This document shows positions 34,693 to 43,941 of a stretch of DNA of 64,000 nt, piece after piece. The position numbers and the translations under genes are program-made. How positions within the stretch are numbered: position 1 is the first letter of the stretch; each line of letters starts with the position of its first letter. Under the pieces are notes generated by a model that was not told the DNA's origin, searched no databases, and worked only from the letters and a program-made list of their open reading frames with translations. Location of the stretch: positions 124,001 to 188,000 of the forward strand of contig CACUVI010000026.1 of assembly GCA_902725215.1 (NCBI GenBank), in the 5' to 3' direction. Source of the DNA: Rhodospirillaceae bacterium LM-1. Lineage in GTDB: Bacteria > Pseudomonadota > Alphaproteobacteria > Rhodospirillales > WMHbin7.

Positions 34693-35661
34693 ATGGCTGT
34701 CTATACCGAGGTATCCGACGAAGACTTGGCTGCTTTCGCGGCCCTGTACGATATCGGCCAGGTGCAGAGCTTCAAGGGCATTGCCGAGGGGGTGGAGAAT
34801 TCCAATTTTCTGCTGGAAACCGAAAAAGACCGCTACATCCTGACCCTGTATGAGCGGCGCACCAAGCCCGAAGACCTGCCCTTTTTTCTGGGTTTGATGG
34901 AACATCTGGCCGACAAGGGCATCGCCTGCCCGACGCCCATCCATGCCAGGGACGGCCAATCGCTTAAGAATCTGTGTGGCAAACCTGCCGCCATGGTCAG
35001 TTTCCTGAAGGGCATTTCGGCGCGCAGCATCAAGCCCTGGCACTGTCAAGCCCTGGGTCAAGCCCTGGCCAGCCTTCATCTGGCCGGGTCGGATTTCAAG
35101 ACCCAGCGGCCCAATGCCTTGTCGGTGTCCGGTTGGCGGCCCTTGTTCGAAGCCTCGCGTCATGGCGCCGACGAGCTGGCTCCCGGCCTCGAGGCGCTGA
35201 TCGCCCTTGAACTGGACCGGCTGGAAAGCGAATGGCCCCAGGACTTGCCCAGGGGCGTCATCCATGCCGATCTGTTTCCCGACAATGTGTTCTTTCTGGG
35301 CGACGCGCTGTCGGGCCTGATCGATTTCTATTTCGCCTGCACCGACTTTCTGGCTTACGACATCGCCATCTGCGTGAACGCTTGGTGTTTCGAGAAGGAT
35401 CTCAGCTTCAACGCCACCAAGGCGCGCCTGTTGCTGGGGGCTTATGAAAAGGTGCGCCGCCTGGACGATGCTGAAGTGGCGATGTTGCCGCTGTTGTGCC
35501 GGGGGGCGGCCATGCGCTTCTTGCTGACCCGCCTTTATGACTGGCTGCACACGCCCGCAGGCGCATTCGTCACCCGCAAGGACCCGCGCGAATATCTGAA
35601 AAAGCTGCGCTTCCATCAAGAGGTCAAGCGCGCCGAAGCCTACGGTCTCAATGCCCGATAA
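34693..35661 (+). CDS. thrB: Homoserine kinase (ThrB, APH-fold type)
   Basis: A 322-residue kinase of the aminoglycoside-phosphotransferase fold, the alphaproteobacterial form of ThrB, which phosphorylates homoserine on the way to threonine. The start [20 protein letters not shown] and [13 protein letters not shown] are characteristic. The catalytic block is [14 protein letters not shown], followed by the metal-binding GLIDFYFAC. No strong ribosome site precedes the ATG. It overlaps rnhA by 11 bases, the usual neighbour; ispH, often upstream in relatives, is missing. Confidence 0.93.
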   Translation: MAVYTEVSDEDLAAFAALYDIGQVQSFKGIAEGVENSNFLLETEKDRYILTLYERRTKPEDLPFFLGLMEHLADKGIACPTPIHARDGQSLKNLCGKPAAMVSFLKGISARSIKPWHCQALGQALASLHLAGSDFKTQRPNALSVSGWRPLFEASRHGADELAPGLEALIALELDRLESEWPQDLPRGVIHADLFPDNVFFLGDALSGLIDFYFACTDFLAYDIAICVNAWCFEKDLSFNATKARLLLGAYEKVRRLDDAEVAMLPLLCRGAAMRFLLTRLYDWLHTPAGAFVTRKDPREYLKKLRFHQEVKRAEAYGLNAR

Positions 35662-36109
35662 GATCAGGATCTGGACCGACGGCGCTTGCTCGGGCAATCC
35701 CGGCCCCGGCGGCTGGGGGGCCGTGCTGATCTGGCGCGGCCATGAAAAGGACTTGTCGGGGGGCGAAAGCGCTACCACCAACAACCGCATGGAAATGATG
35801 GCGGCGATCGCGGCGCTGGAAAGCCTGAAGCGGCCTTCGACGGTCGAGATCGCCACCGACAGCCAGTATCTGCACAAGGGCATTACCGAATGGCTGCAAG
35901 GCTGGAAGGCCAGAAGCTGGCGCACCGCCGACAAGAAGCCGGTGAAAAACGCCGATCTGTGGCAACGGCTTGATCAGGCGGTCAAGGGGCACGAGATTCA
36001 CTGGCGCTGGGTCAAGGGCCATGCGGGCGATACGATGAATGAAAGGGCCGACAAGCTGGCCCGAGAAGCGATCAAAGGGCTTGCCCAGCAGACTGAGGAA
36101 GCCCCTTGA
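35651..36109 (+). CDS. rnhA: Ribonuclease HI
   Basis: A 152-residue RNase H that removes RNA from RNA-DNA hybrids. All catalytic residues are in their classical positions: Asp10 ([14 protein letters not shown]), Glu48 (NNRMEMMA), Asp70 (ATDSQYL), His124 (VKGHAGD) and Asp134 (ERADKLA). Length matches E. coli RnhA. It overlaps the end of thrB and faces the small gene at 36120-36455. Confidence 0.95.
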   Translation: MPDKIRIWTDGACSGNPGPGGWGAVLIWRGHEKDLSGGESATTNNRMEMMAAIAALESLKRPSTVEIATDSQYLHKGITEWLQGWKARSWRTADKKPVKNADLWQRLDQAVKGHEIHWRWVKGHAGDTMNERADKLAREAIKGLAQQTEEAP

Positions 36110-36119
36110 GTCTTCACGT

Positions 36120-36455
36120 CTAGTCGCAGATTGTCGCGTCGGCGATGGCGCAGGCCGTACCATAGGCCGCCCAGGCCGCAGCGACTGCTGCCGCGTTCAT
36201 TGGAAACGGAAGTAGGGTGGCAGCCGCAATCGCCGCATCTCGAATCTGCGCGGCGGCTTGATAGGCCGCAGAGCGGCGCGATTTGCAATCCGCGGAAGCG
36301 CAGGAACATCCCCTTGTAAGCGGAACCTTTGGTTCGGCCTCGAGCTTCTGGAAATAGTCCTCGACGGCCTTAGCCAGAACATCCGGGCTTGGCGCTTCGC
36401 CGGGCCACTGATCGGCAAAAACACGCATGAGAAGCGATCTCGTCTGAAAATCCAT
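36120..36455 (-). CDS. Ala/Cys-rich small protein, unknown
   Basis: A 111-residue protein with an unusual two-part composition. Residues 1-48 are charged and soluble-looking (PDVLAKAVEDYFQKLEAE). They are followed by a cysteine cluster GCSCASADCKSRR and two alanine-rich, hydrophobic stretches (AAYQAAAQIRDAAIAAATLL and NAAAVAAAWAAYGTACAIAD), ending DATICD. AGAGGGGG lies a few bases before the ATG, so translation is plausible. The pattern resembles a leader plus bacteriocin-like core, but no maturation or export gene is next to it. It could also be a small membrane-active or unknown protein. Confidence 0.6.
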   Translation of the reverse strand: MDFQTRSLLMRVFADQWPGEAPSPDVLAKAVEDYFQKLEAEPKVPLTRGCSCASADCKSRRSAAYQAAAQIRDAAIAAATLLPFPMNAAAVAAAWAAYGTACAIADATICD

Positions 36456-36586
36456 GTTATCCCCCTCTAGGTGTTGCTAGGATAGCAAAAACTACTAATT
36501 GGACGCTACCGAGTCAAGCCTCTACCATTGCGCACAATGGCTAAAAGCGGGGCGTTAAGACCTAAGAGGGGCGAGTGTCTTGAAAA

Positions 36587-38641
36587 TCAATGACCCGATG
36601 CGTTCTTCAAGGCCGCCATGACCGCCTCTTCGCTGAGCAGTTCGGGCAGGGCGATGCCCTGGGGGGCACCGGGTCCATAGACCACGTTGAAGGGAATGCC
36701 GTAGCGTCCGAACTTGGCCAGATAGGCGCCGATGGCGGCGTTGGGCTTGGTCCAATCGGCCTTCATCGCCACCGTGCCGGGCGCCGTCAGCAAGGCGTGA
36801 ACGGCGTCGCGGTTCAAAACCAAGCGCTTGTTGACTTGGCAGGTGACGCACCAGTCGGCAGTGACGTCCACGAAGACGCGCTTGCCGCCATTGACGAGGC
36901 CGGGAATCGCCGCCTCGTCGAACGGTTGCCAAAAGGCCTCGCTGGCTTTCGTCGTTGGCATGGGGGCTGGCATCAGCCGGGGTGCGGGGATCGCCAGCAG
37001 GGCGGCCAGCAGGGCGGCAAGCCCGAAGGCCGGGATGCTGAGCTTTTGGCGCAGAAACAGGAATGCAACCGTCAGCAACAAGAGCAAGGCCACGGCCAGG
37101 GCGCTGAAATATCCGGCTTGCGCCTCGATCACGCTGAGCAGCCAAAGAGCGGTCGCCAGCAAGGCCAGCGACAGCGCTTGCTTCAAGCGAACCATCCACA
37201 GGCCGGGGCGCGGCAGGCTTGCCGCCAATTGCGGCCATGCCGCCACGGCCAGATAGGGGCCAGCCATGCCAAGTCCCAGGCACAAAAAGACGGTCAGAAT
37301 TTCCAAAGGCCCTGCCGCCAGCGCGAATCCTACCGCAGTGCCCAGAAAGGGGGCGGAACAGGGGGTGGCCAGCAAGGTGGCGAACATGCCCGCCGCGAAA
37401 TGTTGGGCCAATCCATGCGGATGGCCCAGGGCGCGCCCGCTGCCGCCCAGCCAGTGGGGAATGCCGATTTCGAAAATCCCCGCCATGTTGGCCGCGAACA
37501 GCACGACCAATGTGGCAAGGAACGACAAGAACAAGGGTTCTTGAAATTGCAATCCCCAGCCGACGGCGTTGCCGGTCAGCTTCAACCCCACGGCGGCCAG
37601 CCCCAAGATCAGGAACGAGGCTAGAATGCCCATGGCCGAGGCGATGAAGTTGATGCGAATTTGTCCCCGCTCGGCCCCGCCATGGCCGATCAGACTCATG
37701 ATCTTCAAGGAAAGAACCGGCAGCACGCAAGGCATCAGGTTCAAGATCAGCCCGCCCAGCAGAGCCAAGCCGATCATGCCCAGCAGCGACGCCATCTGGG
37801 GCTTGGCGGGCTGGGCTTCGGCAGGCGTCAGGCTGGCTTCCAGGCCCCGCTTGCCATCGGCCAGGGTGATAACAAGCGGCGCGCCCGCCAATCCCTGCTT
37901 GGGCGCATCGACCACGCCGACCTCGAAACGCGCCAACTGGCCGCGCTTTTCCAGGGTCGTTTTGGGGGCTGAAAAAAAGAAGCCCTCGGGTCCTTCGACG
38001 AAAAGGTCGGGCTTTTCAAAAGGAGGATCGGCCCGGGCCTCGACGATCAGGGTCTTGTCGCCCAGGCGCTCGGCGCGGATCAAGGATAGTCCATGGCCGG
38101 TTCCGTCGCCCGGCACGCGGGCCGTGAATTGATTGATGCGCTGGGCTTCAAGGGCCGCCCCTGCCGGTCCCTTGGGCAGGTCTAGCGCCAACTCTGCCAT
38201 CACTGGGATGCAAATATCCTTGCAGGCCAGAACATCGAGCGACAATTTCAACCGAAGAGGCTGACCCGGCGACGCAAGCCTAGCTTCAAGCGGCAAGACG
38301 ACTTCGTGCTTGTAGCCGATGGTCTCGATGCCAAGAATGGTGAAACGTTCAGGCGCGGGCCAGGAAACAAGCATCTGCGCCAGATTGTCCGAACCCTTCC
38401 AGTCCATTTTCGGGGGATATCCGGCGTCTCCCGGCGAGCGCCAATAGATTTTCCAGTCGCTTTTCAAAGAGAATTCAAGGCCAAACGCCAAACGTTCGGC
38501 TTCGCCGACGCCGTTCTGGGCCGAGATCAGGCGAATGCCGCCCACCTCGGTTTGAACCCAGGGCGAACTGGCCGCCCACGCCCCGGAAAAGGGCGTCAAA
38601 ACAAGCAGCAGCAGCAAGAAGATGCGAAGGCGATTTGACAT
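36587..38641 (-). CDS. DsbD/ScsB-like thiol:disulfide reductase
   Basis: A 684-residue inner-membrane protein. After a signal peptide comes a periplasmic N-terminal domain (to ~275) with the cysteine pair LACKDICIP. A transmembrane domain of about eight helices has the redox cysteines LMPCVLPVLSLK and ATPCSAPFLG. A C-terminal thioredoxin-like domain ends it (VDVTADWCVTCQVNKRLV). It passes electrons from cytoplasmic thioredoxin to periplasmic proteins. The long N-terminal domain is closer to ScsB than to E. coli DsbD. It is divergent from yqgE, with only 28 bases between the start codons. Confidence 0.85.
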   Translation of the reverse strand: MSNRLRIFLLLLLVLTPFSGAWAASSPWVQTEVGGIRLISAQNGVGEAERLAFGLEFSLKSDWKIYWRSPGDAGYPPKMDWKGSDNLAQMLVSWPAPERFTILGIETIGYKHEVVLPLEARLASPGQPLRLKLSLDVLACKDICIPVMAELALDLPKGPAGAALEAQRINQFTARVPGDGTGHGLSLIRAERLGDKTLIVEARADPPFEKPDLFVEGPEGFFFSAPKTTLEKRGQLARFEVGVVDAPKQGLAGAPLVITLADGKRGLEASLTPAEAQPAKPQMASLLGMIGLALLGGLILNLMPCVLPVLSLKIMSLIGHGGAERGQIRINFIASAMGILASFLILGLAAVGLKLTGNAVGWGLQFQEPLFLSFLATLVVLFAANMAGIFEIGIPHWLGGSGRALGHPHGLAQHFAAGMFATLLATPCSAPFLGTAVGFALAAGPLEILTVFLCLGLGMAGPYLAVAAWPQLAASLPRPGLWMVRLKQALSLALLATALWLLSVIEAQAGYFSALAVALLLLLTVAFLFLRQKLSIPAFGLAALLAALLAIPAPRLMPAPMPTTKASEAFWQPFDEAAIPGLVNGGKRVFVDVTADWCVTCQVNKRLVLNRDAVHALLTAPGTVAMKADWTKPNAAIGAYLAKFGRYGIPFNVVYGPGAPQGIALPELLSEEAVMAALKNASGH

Positions 38642-38669
38642 GGGGCGAGGCTAGGCCTATCTCATAATT

Positions 38670-39251
38670 ATGTCGAGTGAAGAACCCAAGGGCGGCTTTC
38701 TGGCCGGTCAGCTATTGATCGCCATGCCGCAGATGAACGATCCGCGATTTTCGCGGGCGGTCATCTATGTTTGCGCGCATGGGCCGGAAGGCGCCATGGG
38801 CTTGGTGGTCAACCGCGTGCTGGACAGTTTCAATTTCGGCGATCTGCTCGAGCAGTTGGGCATCGTGGCCGATCCGCTGGCCTCGCATATCCGGGTGCAT
38901 TTCGGCGGCCCCGTCGAAACGGGCCGCGGCTTCGTGCTGCATTCGGCTGAGTATCGCCATGAATCGACCCTGGTGGTCGATGGCCAAATCGGCCTGACCG
39001 CCACCATCGACGTGCTGAAAGACATCGTGGGCGGGCATGGACCCAAAAAAAACATCCTGGCGCTTGGCTATGCGGGCTGGGGGGCTGGACAGCTTGAGCA
39101 CGAGATTTCCGAGAATGTCTGGCTGACCGCCCCGGCCAGCGAGGATCTGTTGTTCGGCGATGAAACCGGCACCGCTTGGGAACGCGCCATGAAAAAAATC
39201 CACACCCATGTCGATCCGGCGCTGCTGGCCGGAACGGCGGGGCATGCGTAA
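38670..39251 (+). CDS. yqgE: YqgE/AlgH family protein
   Basis: A 193-residue member of the UPF0301 (YqgE/AlgH) family. It has the family start GGFLAGQLLIAMPQMNDPRF and the blocks AVIYVCAHGPEGAMGLVVNR and HFGGPVETGRGFVLHS. Function is not established; AlgH has been linked to alginate control in Pseudomonas. It is cytoplasmic with no signal. The short divergent gap to the DsbD-like gene must hold or overlap its promoter. Confidence 0.9.
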   Translation: MSSEEPKGGFLAGQLLIAMPQMNDPRFSRAVIYVCAHGPEGAMGLVVNRVLDSFNFGDLLEQLGIVADPLASHIRVHFGGPVETGRGFVLHSAEYRHESTLVVDGQIGLTATIDVLKDIVGGHGPKKNILALGYAGWGAGQLEHEISENVWLTAPASEDLLFGDETGTAWERAMKKIHTHVDPALLAGTAGHA

Positions 39252-39260
39252 TTGCTTCGT

Positions 39261-39297
39261 GGCAAAGTCTCTCGCCTTCGGCTCGGTGTACTTTGCC
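39261..39297. repeat. Long inverted repeat between convergent genes
   Basis: GGCAAAGT (39261-39268) and ACTTTGCC (39290-39297) pair perfectly, with an inner GCC-TTC-GGC stem in the loop. It lies between the convergent yqgE and ACT-regulator genes and is followed by CCGTTTC. It may serve as a two-way transcription stop or belong to an extragenic repeat family. Confidence 0.5.
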
Positions 39298-39356
39298 CCG
39301 TTTCTATACGGCCAAACCTTCGCTTGAAGCCGTTCTTCGCTCGGGTTTGATGCTAT

Positions 39357-39875
39357 TCACTCAAAAATAACCGTCTGGCTCAGTTCTTCCGCCGTATTGG
39401 CGATGGTGGCCAGACAGGAATTGGCGCGTCCTTCCGGGATGGCCACCGCAAAGCGGATGATATAGCGGGCCGTGCCTTTATGGCCGGGCACATGTTCGGC
39501 ATTCATGGTCACGATATTGGCGTCGAAATCGCCAAACACTTCGGAAAGCCTTGCCACCAATCCGGGACGGTCGCCTCCCGCCACCGTAACCCGGTGGGTA
39601 ACGCGCCCCGCCGGTCCATGCGCAGGGTCCAGCGAGAAGGGCGTAACCGCCAGCTTGGCGTCCTGCAAGTCGGGCAGCGCCGCCAGATGGGCTTGCAGAT
39701 CGTCCATTGTCAGGCTTTCGGGAATGTCGCAGACGGCGCTCATCTCGGCCCCCGTGCCCAGCACGGCGAAGCTGGCGTCGCCCAGATTAGCCCCCAGTTC
39801 GAATAAGCGGCCCGCGACGGCGGCCACCAGACCTGTGCGGTCGGGGGCGAAAAAGGAAATCAGTACCAAGGCCAT
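39357..39875 (-). CDS. ACT-domain regulatory protein (GcvR-like)
   Basis: A 172-residue protein made of two ACT domains in series. The first begins MALVLISFFAPDRTGLVAAV and the second is around VTVAGGDRPGLVARLSEVF, followed by DANIVTMNAEHV. ACT domains bind amino acids, often glycine or serine; the double-ACT plan is that of GcvR-type regulators, but no gcv genes are near. The ATG at 39875 is chosen because AGGAGA lies about eight bases upstream. It is the last gene of the phaC run on the minus strand. Confidence 0.72.
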   Translation of the reverse strand: MALVLISFFAPDRTGLVAAVAGRLFELGANLGDASFAVLGTGAEMSAVCDIPESLTMDDLQAHLAALPDLQDAKLAVTPFSLDPAHGPAGRVTHRVTVAGGDRPGLVARLSEVFGDFDANIVTMNAEHVPGHKGTARYIIRFAVAIPEGRANSCLATIANTAEELSQTVIFE

Positions 39876-39919
39876 GCGGATTCTCCTGTCAACCGGGCCA
39901 ATGAGCCTTGACCCTAAGG

Positions 39920-40555
39920 TCAGGCCAACACTCCGTCGTAAAGGTCGGTATAGAATTTTGCCGCCGTCGAGGCGGCGTTCGCCATGGCGGGCCACTGCGC
40001 CTCGGTGATCGGGGCTTTGCGCAAGACATCCAGCAGCCCGTCGTCGGACGGTTGGGTGCGGTAAAAGAAACTGGCTTGGCTGGGCTTCAGGCTGAGCGTT
40101 TGAAACAGCTTGGCGCTGTAGTTCTGGCCGAAGTTAGACAACAGCGCATTGAGCATGGCGATAATGGCCATGCGCCCGGCGGGCAGGCGCAAGGCGATGT
40201 AGTAGTTGTAGGCGACGAAGGCCTGCACCGGGGCGATGGGAAACTGATCGCGCGGATCGGGTCCCTTGTAGTCGGTGGCTTCAAGATCCGACAGAACCCA
40301 GCGCCAATTGTCGCGCACGCGCTCGGCGTGGCGCAAAAGATAGTCGCGCACGTCCTCCATGCCGATCGGGCACTGAGCGGCGGCCAGCGCCGAGACGTTG
40401 GGCGCTTCATGGCTGATGTGAAAAAGCGTCAGCAGCACGCGGTGGTAGTCGGGCAGCGTGACCTGACCGGCCAGCACCCGGCGGCACAGCCTGTTGTCCG
40501 GAAACGCCAAGGTGGCGTCGGTAATTGCCTTCAAGACGTCGTCAAGCCCGGCCAT
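39920..40555 (-). CDS. Haem-oxygenase-fold (TenA/PqqC-like) protein
   Basis: A 211-residue, mostly helical protein whose pattern matches the haem-oxygenase-like superfamily that includes TenA, PqqC and di-iron oxygenases. Possible metal or substrate residues are in LTLFHISHEAPN (His46, His49, Glu50), YLLRHAERVRDNW and AYNYYIALRLPAGR. I cannot assign a substrate. It follows phaC by 16 bases and precedes the ACT protein by 44, so an operon is likely, suggesting a role linked to storage-polymer or redox metabolism. Confidence 0.6.
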   Translation of the reverse strand: MAGLDDVLKAITDATLAFPDNRLCRRVLAGQVTLPDYHRVLLTLFHISHEAPNVSALAAAQCPIGMEDVRDYLLRHAERVRDNWRWVLSDLEATDYKGPDPRDQFPIAPVQAFVAYNYYIALRLPAGRMAIIAMLNALLSNFGQNYSAKLFQTLSLKPSQASFFYRTQPSDDGLLDVLRKAPITEAQWPAMANAASTAAKFYTDLYDGVLA

Positions 40556-40571
40556 TCAATTCGCCCCCTTT

Positions 40572-42419
40572 TCAAGCGCCCAGAACATATTGGCCGGGCG
40601 CATCCGAAATCGCCGGATAACCGGCCTTGCCGTTCCCCATTTGCGGCGGCGACATGGTGCCTGAAGAACGCGCGCTTATCCAGCCCTCCCATGCGGGCCA
40701 CCAGGACCCTTCGAAACGGGGGGCCTGGACCGCCCAACTGTCGGGATCGATGAATTTATCCTGATCCTTGCGGGTTGCCATTTGGTAGCTGCGCCTGGAA
40801 TGGCCCGGCTCGCTGACGATGCCCGCATTGTGCCCGCCCGAAGTCAGCAGGAAGGTGACGTCGGTGTCGGTCAGGATGCCGATTTTATAGACGGATTTCC
40901 AGGGCGCCACATGGTCCTTGGTGGTGCCGACGGCGAAGATCGGACAGCGGATATCGGTCAGCGCCACCGGCTTGCCGTCCACCATCAAGCGGCCCTTGGA
41001 CAATTCATTGTCCAGGAACAGGCGGCGCAGATATTCCGAATGCATGCGGTACGGCATGCGGGTGGCGTCGGCGTTCCAGGCCATCAGATCGTTCATGGCG
41101 TCGGGCTGTCCCAATAGATAATGGCTGACCACGCGCGACCAGATCAGATCGTTCGAGCGCAGCATCTGGAAGGCGCCAGCCATCTGCTTGGTGTCCAGCA
41201 CGCCCTTGTCCCACATTTGGTCTTCCAGATAGGTGACCTGCGATTCATCGATGAACAGCATGATCTCGCCCGCATCCTCGAAATCGGTCTGTGCTGCGAA
41301 CAAGGTCATGCTGGCCAGCCGGTCGTCACCGTCGCGGGCCATGGCCGCAGCCGCGATGGCCAAAAGCGTGCCGCCCAGACAATAACCGGCGGCGTGAACC
41401 TTCTTCCTGGGGGTGATGGCGGATATGGCGTCCAGGGCCGCCATCACGCCCAATTGTCGGTAACTGTCCATGCTCAGGTGCCGGTCTTCGGGTCCTGGAT
41501 TCTTCCAGGAAATCATGAAGACCGTATGACCCTGATCGACCAGATGCTTAACCAGCGAATTGTGGGGCGACAGGTCGAGAATGTAATATTTCATGATCCA
41601 GGCGGGCACGATCAGAATCGGCTCGGCCTTGACCTTGGGCGTCGAGGGCGCGTACTGAATCAACTCGATCAGCTCATTTCTTAGCACCACCTTGCCCGGC
41701 GTGGCCGCGACCAATTTGCCCGGCGCGAATTGATTGGCGGCTTCGGGCCTCGAGCCGCTTTGGGCGCGCTCCAGATCGTCCAGAAAGAACTGGAAACCGC
41801 GCACCAGATTCTGGCCGCCCTCTTTCATGGTGGCCGCTATCACGTCGGGATTGGTGAGCAGGAAATTGGAGGGCGCCATCATGTCGAGAATCTGGCGGGC
41901 GGCGAAGGAAACCACGTCTTCGTGGTGCTTGGACAAGCCGCTGACCCCGGTAGTGGCATAGTGCCACCATTGCTCGGCCAGCAGGAAATTCTGCACGAAC
42001 AGATTGAAGGGCCATTGTTTCCATTGCTCGCTGGCAAAGCGTCGGTCGTTGTCCAGAGGTGCTATGAAAGCGCCGGGGTCCTTGCCCTCGGCCAACTGGC
42101 GGGCGGCATGGGTCAGAAAGGTCATGGTCTTGGCGGCCGCGTTCTCGCCCAGCTCGCTCATCTTGCCCGCCGAACTGGCGAAATGGATCAGCCAGTCCAG
42201 ATAGGCCAAGGTCAGGGAGGCTGGCGACAGGCCCAGCGTGAAGCGGCTTTGCAGCGCCCGGATCATACGGTCGATGGCCTGGGTGTTGCGTCCCCAGCGG
42301 GCTGGGTCGGTGGCGGGAAGCGGCGGTGGGACGATGGCGGCTGGCGGGGGTTTGGGGGGCGTGGCGGCTGGACTGCGGGCCGGTTTGGCGCCCGGCTTCA
42401 AGGCTGGTTTGCGGGCCAT
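40572..42419 (-). CDS. phaC: Polyhydroxyalkanoate synthase, class I
   Basis: A 615-residue PHA synthase that polymerises hydroxyacyl-CoA, mainly (R)-3-hydroxybutyryl-CoA, on the storage granule. The lipase-like box GYCLGG carries the catalytic Cys347; Asp502 (TTKDHVAP) and His530 (SGGHNAGIV) complete the triad. The N-terminus is an Ala/Pro/Lys-rich extension (residues 1-40), which makes it a little longer than the usual ~590. It is the first gene of a minus-strand run and is divergent from the DAHP synthase gene. Confidence 0.94.
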   Translation of the reverse strand: MARKPALKPGAKPARSPAATPPKPPPAAIVPPPLPATDPARWGRNTQAIDRMIRALQSRFTLGLSPASLTLAYLDWLIHFASSAGKMSELGENAAAKTMTFLTHAARQLAEGKDPGAFIAPLDNDRRFASEQWKQWPFNLFVQNFLLAEQWWHYATTGVSGLSKHHEDVVSFAARQILDMMAPSNFLLTNPDVIAATMKEGGQNLVRGFQFFLDDLERAQSGSRPEAANQFAPGKLVAATPGKVVLRNELIELIQYAPSTPKVKAEPILIVPAWIMKYYILDLSPHNSLVKHLVDQGHTVFMISWKNPGPEDRHLSMDSYRQLGVMAALDAISAITPRKKVHAAGYCLGGTLLAIAAAAMARDGDDRLASMTLFAAQTDFEDAGEIMLFIDESQVTYLEDQMWDKGVLDTKQMAGAFQMLRSNDLIWSRVVSHYLLGQPDAMNDLMAWNADATRMPYRMHSEYLRRLFLDNELSKGRLMVDGKPVALTDIRCPIFAVGTTKDHVAPWKSVYKIGILTDTDVTFLLTSGGHNAGIVSEPGHSRRSYQMATRKDQDKFIDPDSWAVQAPRFEGSWWPAWEGWISARSSGTMSPPQMGNGKAGYPAISDAPGQYVLGA

Positions 42420-42485
42420 GGGGGCGAACCTTCTTGTTCTTCAAGAAATTGCTTGGTCAGTATAGCCGATTTCTCCCCGAGAAGG

Positions 42486-42515
42486 TTGCAAAACTTGCGA
42501 AAAACGGCGTATAGA
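42486..42515 (+). promoter_or_regulatory. Promoter for the DAHP synthase gene
   Basis: TTGCAA (42486-42491) and TATAGA (42510-42515) are spaced by 18 bases, in the 133-bp divergent gap with phaC. Transcription would start near 42522, about 31 bases before the ATG. Confidence 0.5.
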
Positions 42516-42552
42516 TCACCCTTGCAGACGCTTGGACATAAGGATCAGGACT

Positions 42553-43935
42553 ATGGGCGGGAAATGGACCCCGGAGAGTTGGCGGGGCAAGCCGATCGTG
42601 CAGGTGCCGGACTATCCGGATGCCCAGGCCTTGGCGCGCGTGGAATCGACCCTCAAATCCTATCCTCCGCTGGTTTTCGCGGGTGAAGCCCGCCGTTTGA
42701 AAGCCGCCCTGGCCAAGGTGGCCGAAGGCAAGGCCTTCTTGATGCAAGGCGGCGATTGCGCCGAAAGTTTCGCCGAATTCCATCCCAACAACATCCGCGA
42801 CACCTTCCGCGTGCTGTTGCAGATGGCCGTGGTGCTGACCTTCGGCGGCGCTTTTCCGGTGGTCAAGGTCAGCCGCATGGCGGGGCAATTCGCCAAGCCG
42901 CGCTCGTCGAACACGGAAACCGTGGACGGCGTGACGCTACCCAGCTATCGCGGTGACATGATCAACGGCCCGGAATTCACGCCCGAGTCCCGCACGCCTG
43001 ATCCCGAACGCATGATCCGCGTCTTCAATCAGTCGGCGGCCACCATGAATTTGTTGCGCGCCTTCTCGCAGGGCGGCTATGCCGATCTGCACAAGGTGCA
43101 TCAGTGGACGCTGGGTTTCGTGGCGGGCAGTCCGCAGGGCGAGCGATACCGCGATTTGGCCAACCGCCTGGATGAAACGCTGGCCTTCATGGAAGCCTGC
43201 GGCATCACGTCGGAAACCACGCCGCAAATCCGCGAGACCGATTTCTTCACCTCGCACGAGGCGTTGCTGCTCAATTACGAGCAGGCGCTGACCCGCATCG
43301 ATTCCACCACCGGCGACTGGTACGACTGTTCGGCCCACATGCTGTGGATCGGCGAGCGCACCCGCCAGCCCGATGGGGCGCATATCGAATTCCTGCGTGG
43401 TGTGGGCAATCCGCTGGGCGTCAAGGTGGGCCCCAAGGCTTCCAGCGACGAATTGCTGCGCCTGATCGATTTGATGAATCCGGCCAATGAGCCGGGCCGC
43501 CTGACCTTGATCACCCGCATGGGGGCCGAGCAGATCGCGCAAAGCCTGCCGCCCTTGATCCGCGCCGTCGAGCGCGAAGGGCGCAAGGTGGTCTGGTGCT
43601 GCGATCCCATGCACGCCAACACCATCTCGACCGCTTCCGGCTATAAGACCCGCGTCTTCGACCGCATCCTTGACGAGGTGAAACGCTTCTTCCAGATCCA
43701 CAAGGCCGAGGGCACACATGCGGGCGGCGTGCATTTCGAACTGACCGGCCAGGAAGTGACCGAATGCGTGGGCGGCGCCCAGGCCATCACCGAAGCCAGA
43801 CTGTCTGACCGCTACGAAACCATGTGCGATCCCCGCCTCAATGCCAGCCAATCGCTGGAACTGGCTTTCCAGCTGGCCGAACTGCTGAAGTCCGAGCGTC
43901 GGGCCGAGGCGGAAAAGCTGGCGGCGGCGGGCTAG
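42553..43935 (+). CDS. 3-deoxy-7-phosphoheptulonate (DAHP) synthase, class II
   Basis: A 460-residue class II (plant-like) DAHP synthase, the first enzyme of the shikimate pathway, which joins phosphoenolpyruvate and erythrose 4-phosphate. The family start is [20 protein letters not shown]; the metal-site cysteine is in [11 protein letters not shown], with later blocks [28 protein letters not shown] and [18 protein letters not shown]. The ATG at 42553 has AAGGA eight bases upstream. Six bases separate it from the next gene, so aromatic and NAD synthesis genes are probably co-transcribed. Confidence 0.93.
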   Translation: MGGKWTPESWRGKPIVQVPDYPDAQALARVESTLKSYPPLVFAGEARRLKAALAKVAEGKAFLMQGGDCAESFAEFHPNNIRDTFRVLLQMAVVLTFGGAFPVVKVSRMAGQFAKPRSSNTETVDGVTLPSYRGDMINGPEFTPESRTPDPERMIRVFNQSAATMNLLRAFSQGGYADLHKVHQWTLGFVAGSPQGERYRDLANRLDETLAFMEACGITSETTPQIRETDFFTSHEALLLNYEQALTRIDSTTGDWYDCSAHMLWIGERTRQPDGAHIEFLRGVGNPLGVKVGPKASSDELLRLIDLMNPANEPGRLTLITRMGAEQIAQSLPPLIRAVEREGRKVVWCCDPMHANTISTASGYKTRVFDRILDEVKRFFQIHKAEGTHAGGVHFELTGQEVTECVGGAQAITEARLSDRYETMCDPRLNASQSLELAFQLAELLKSERRAEAEKLAAAG

Positions 43936-43941
43936 GCGGCG

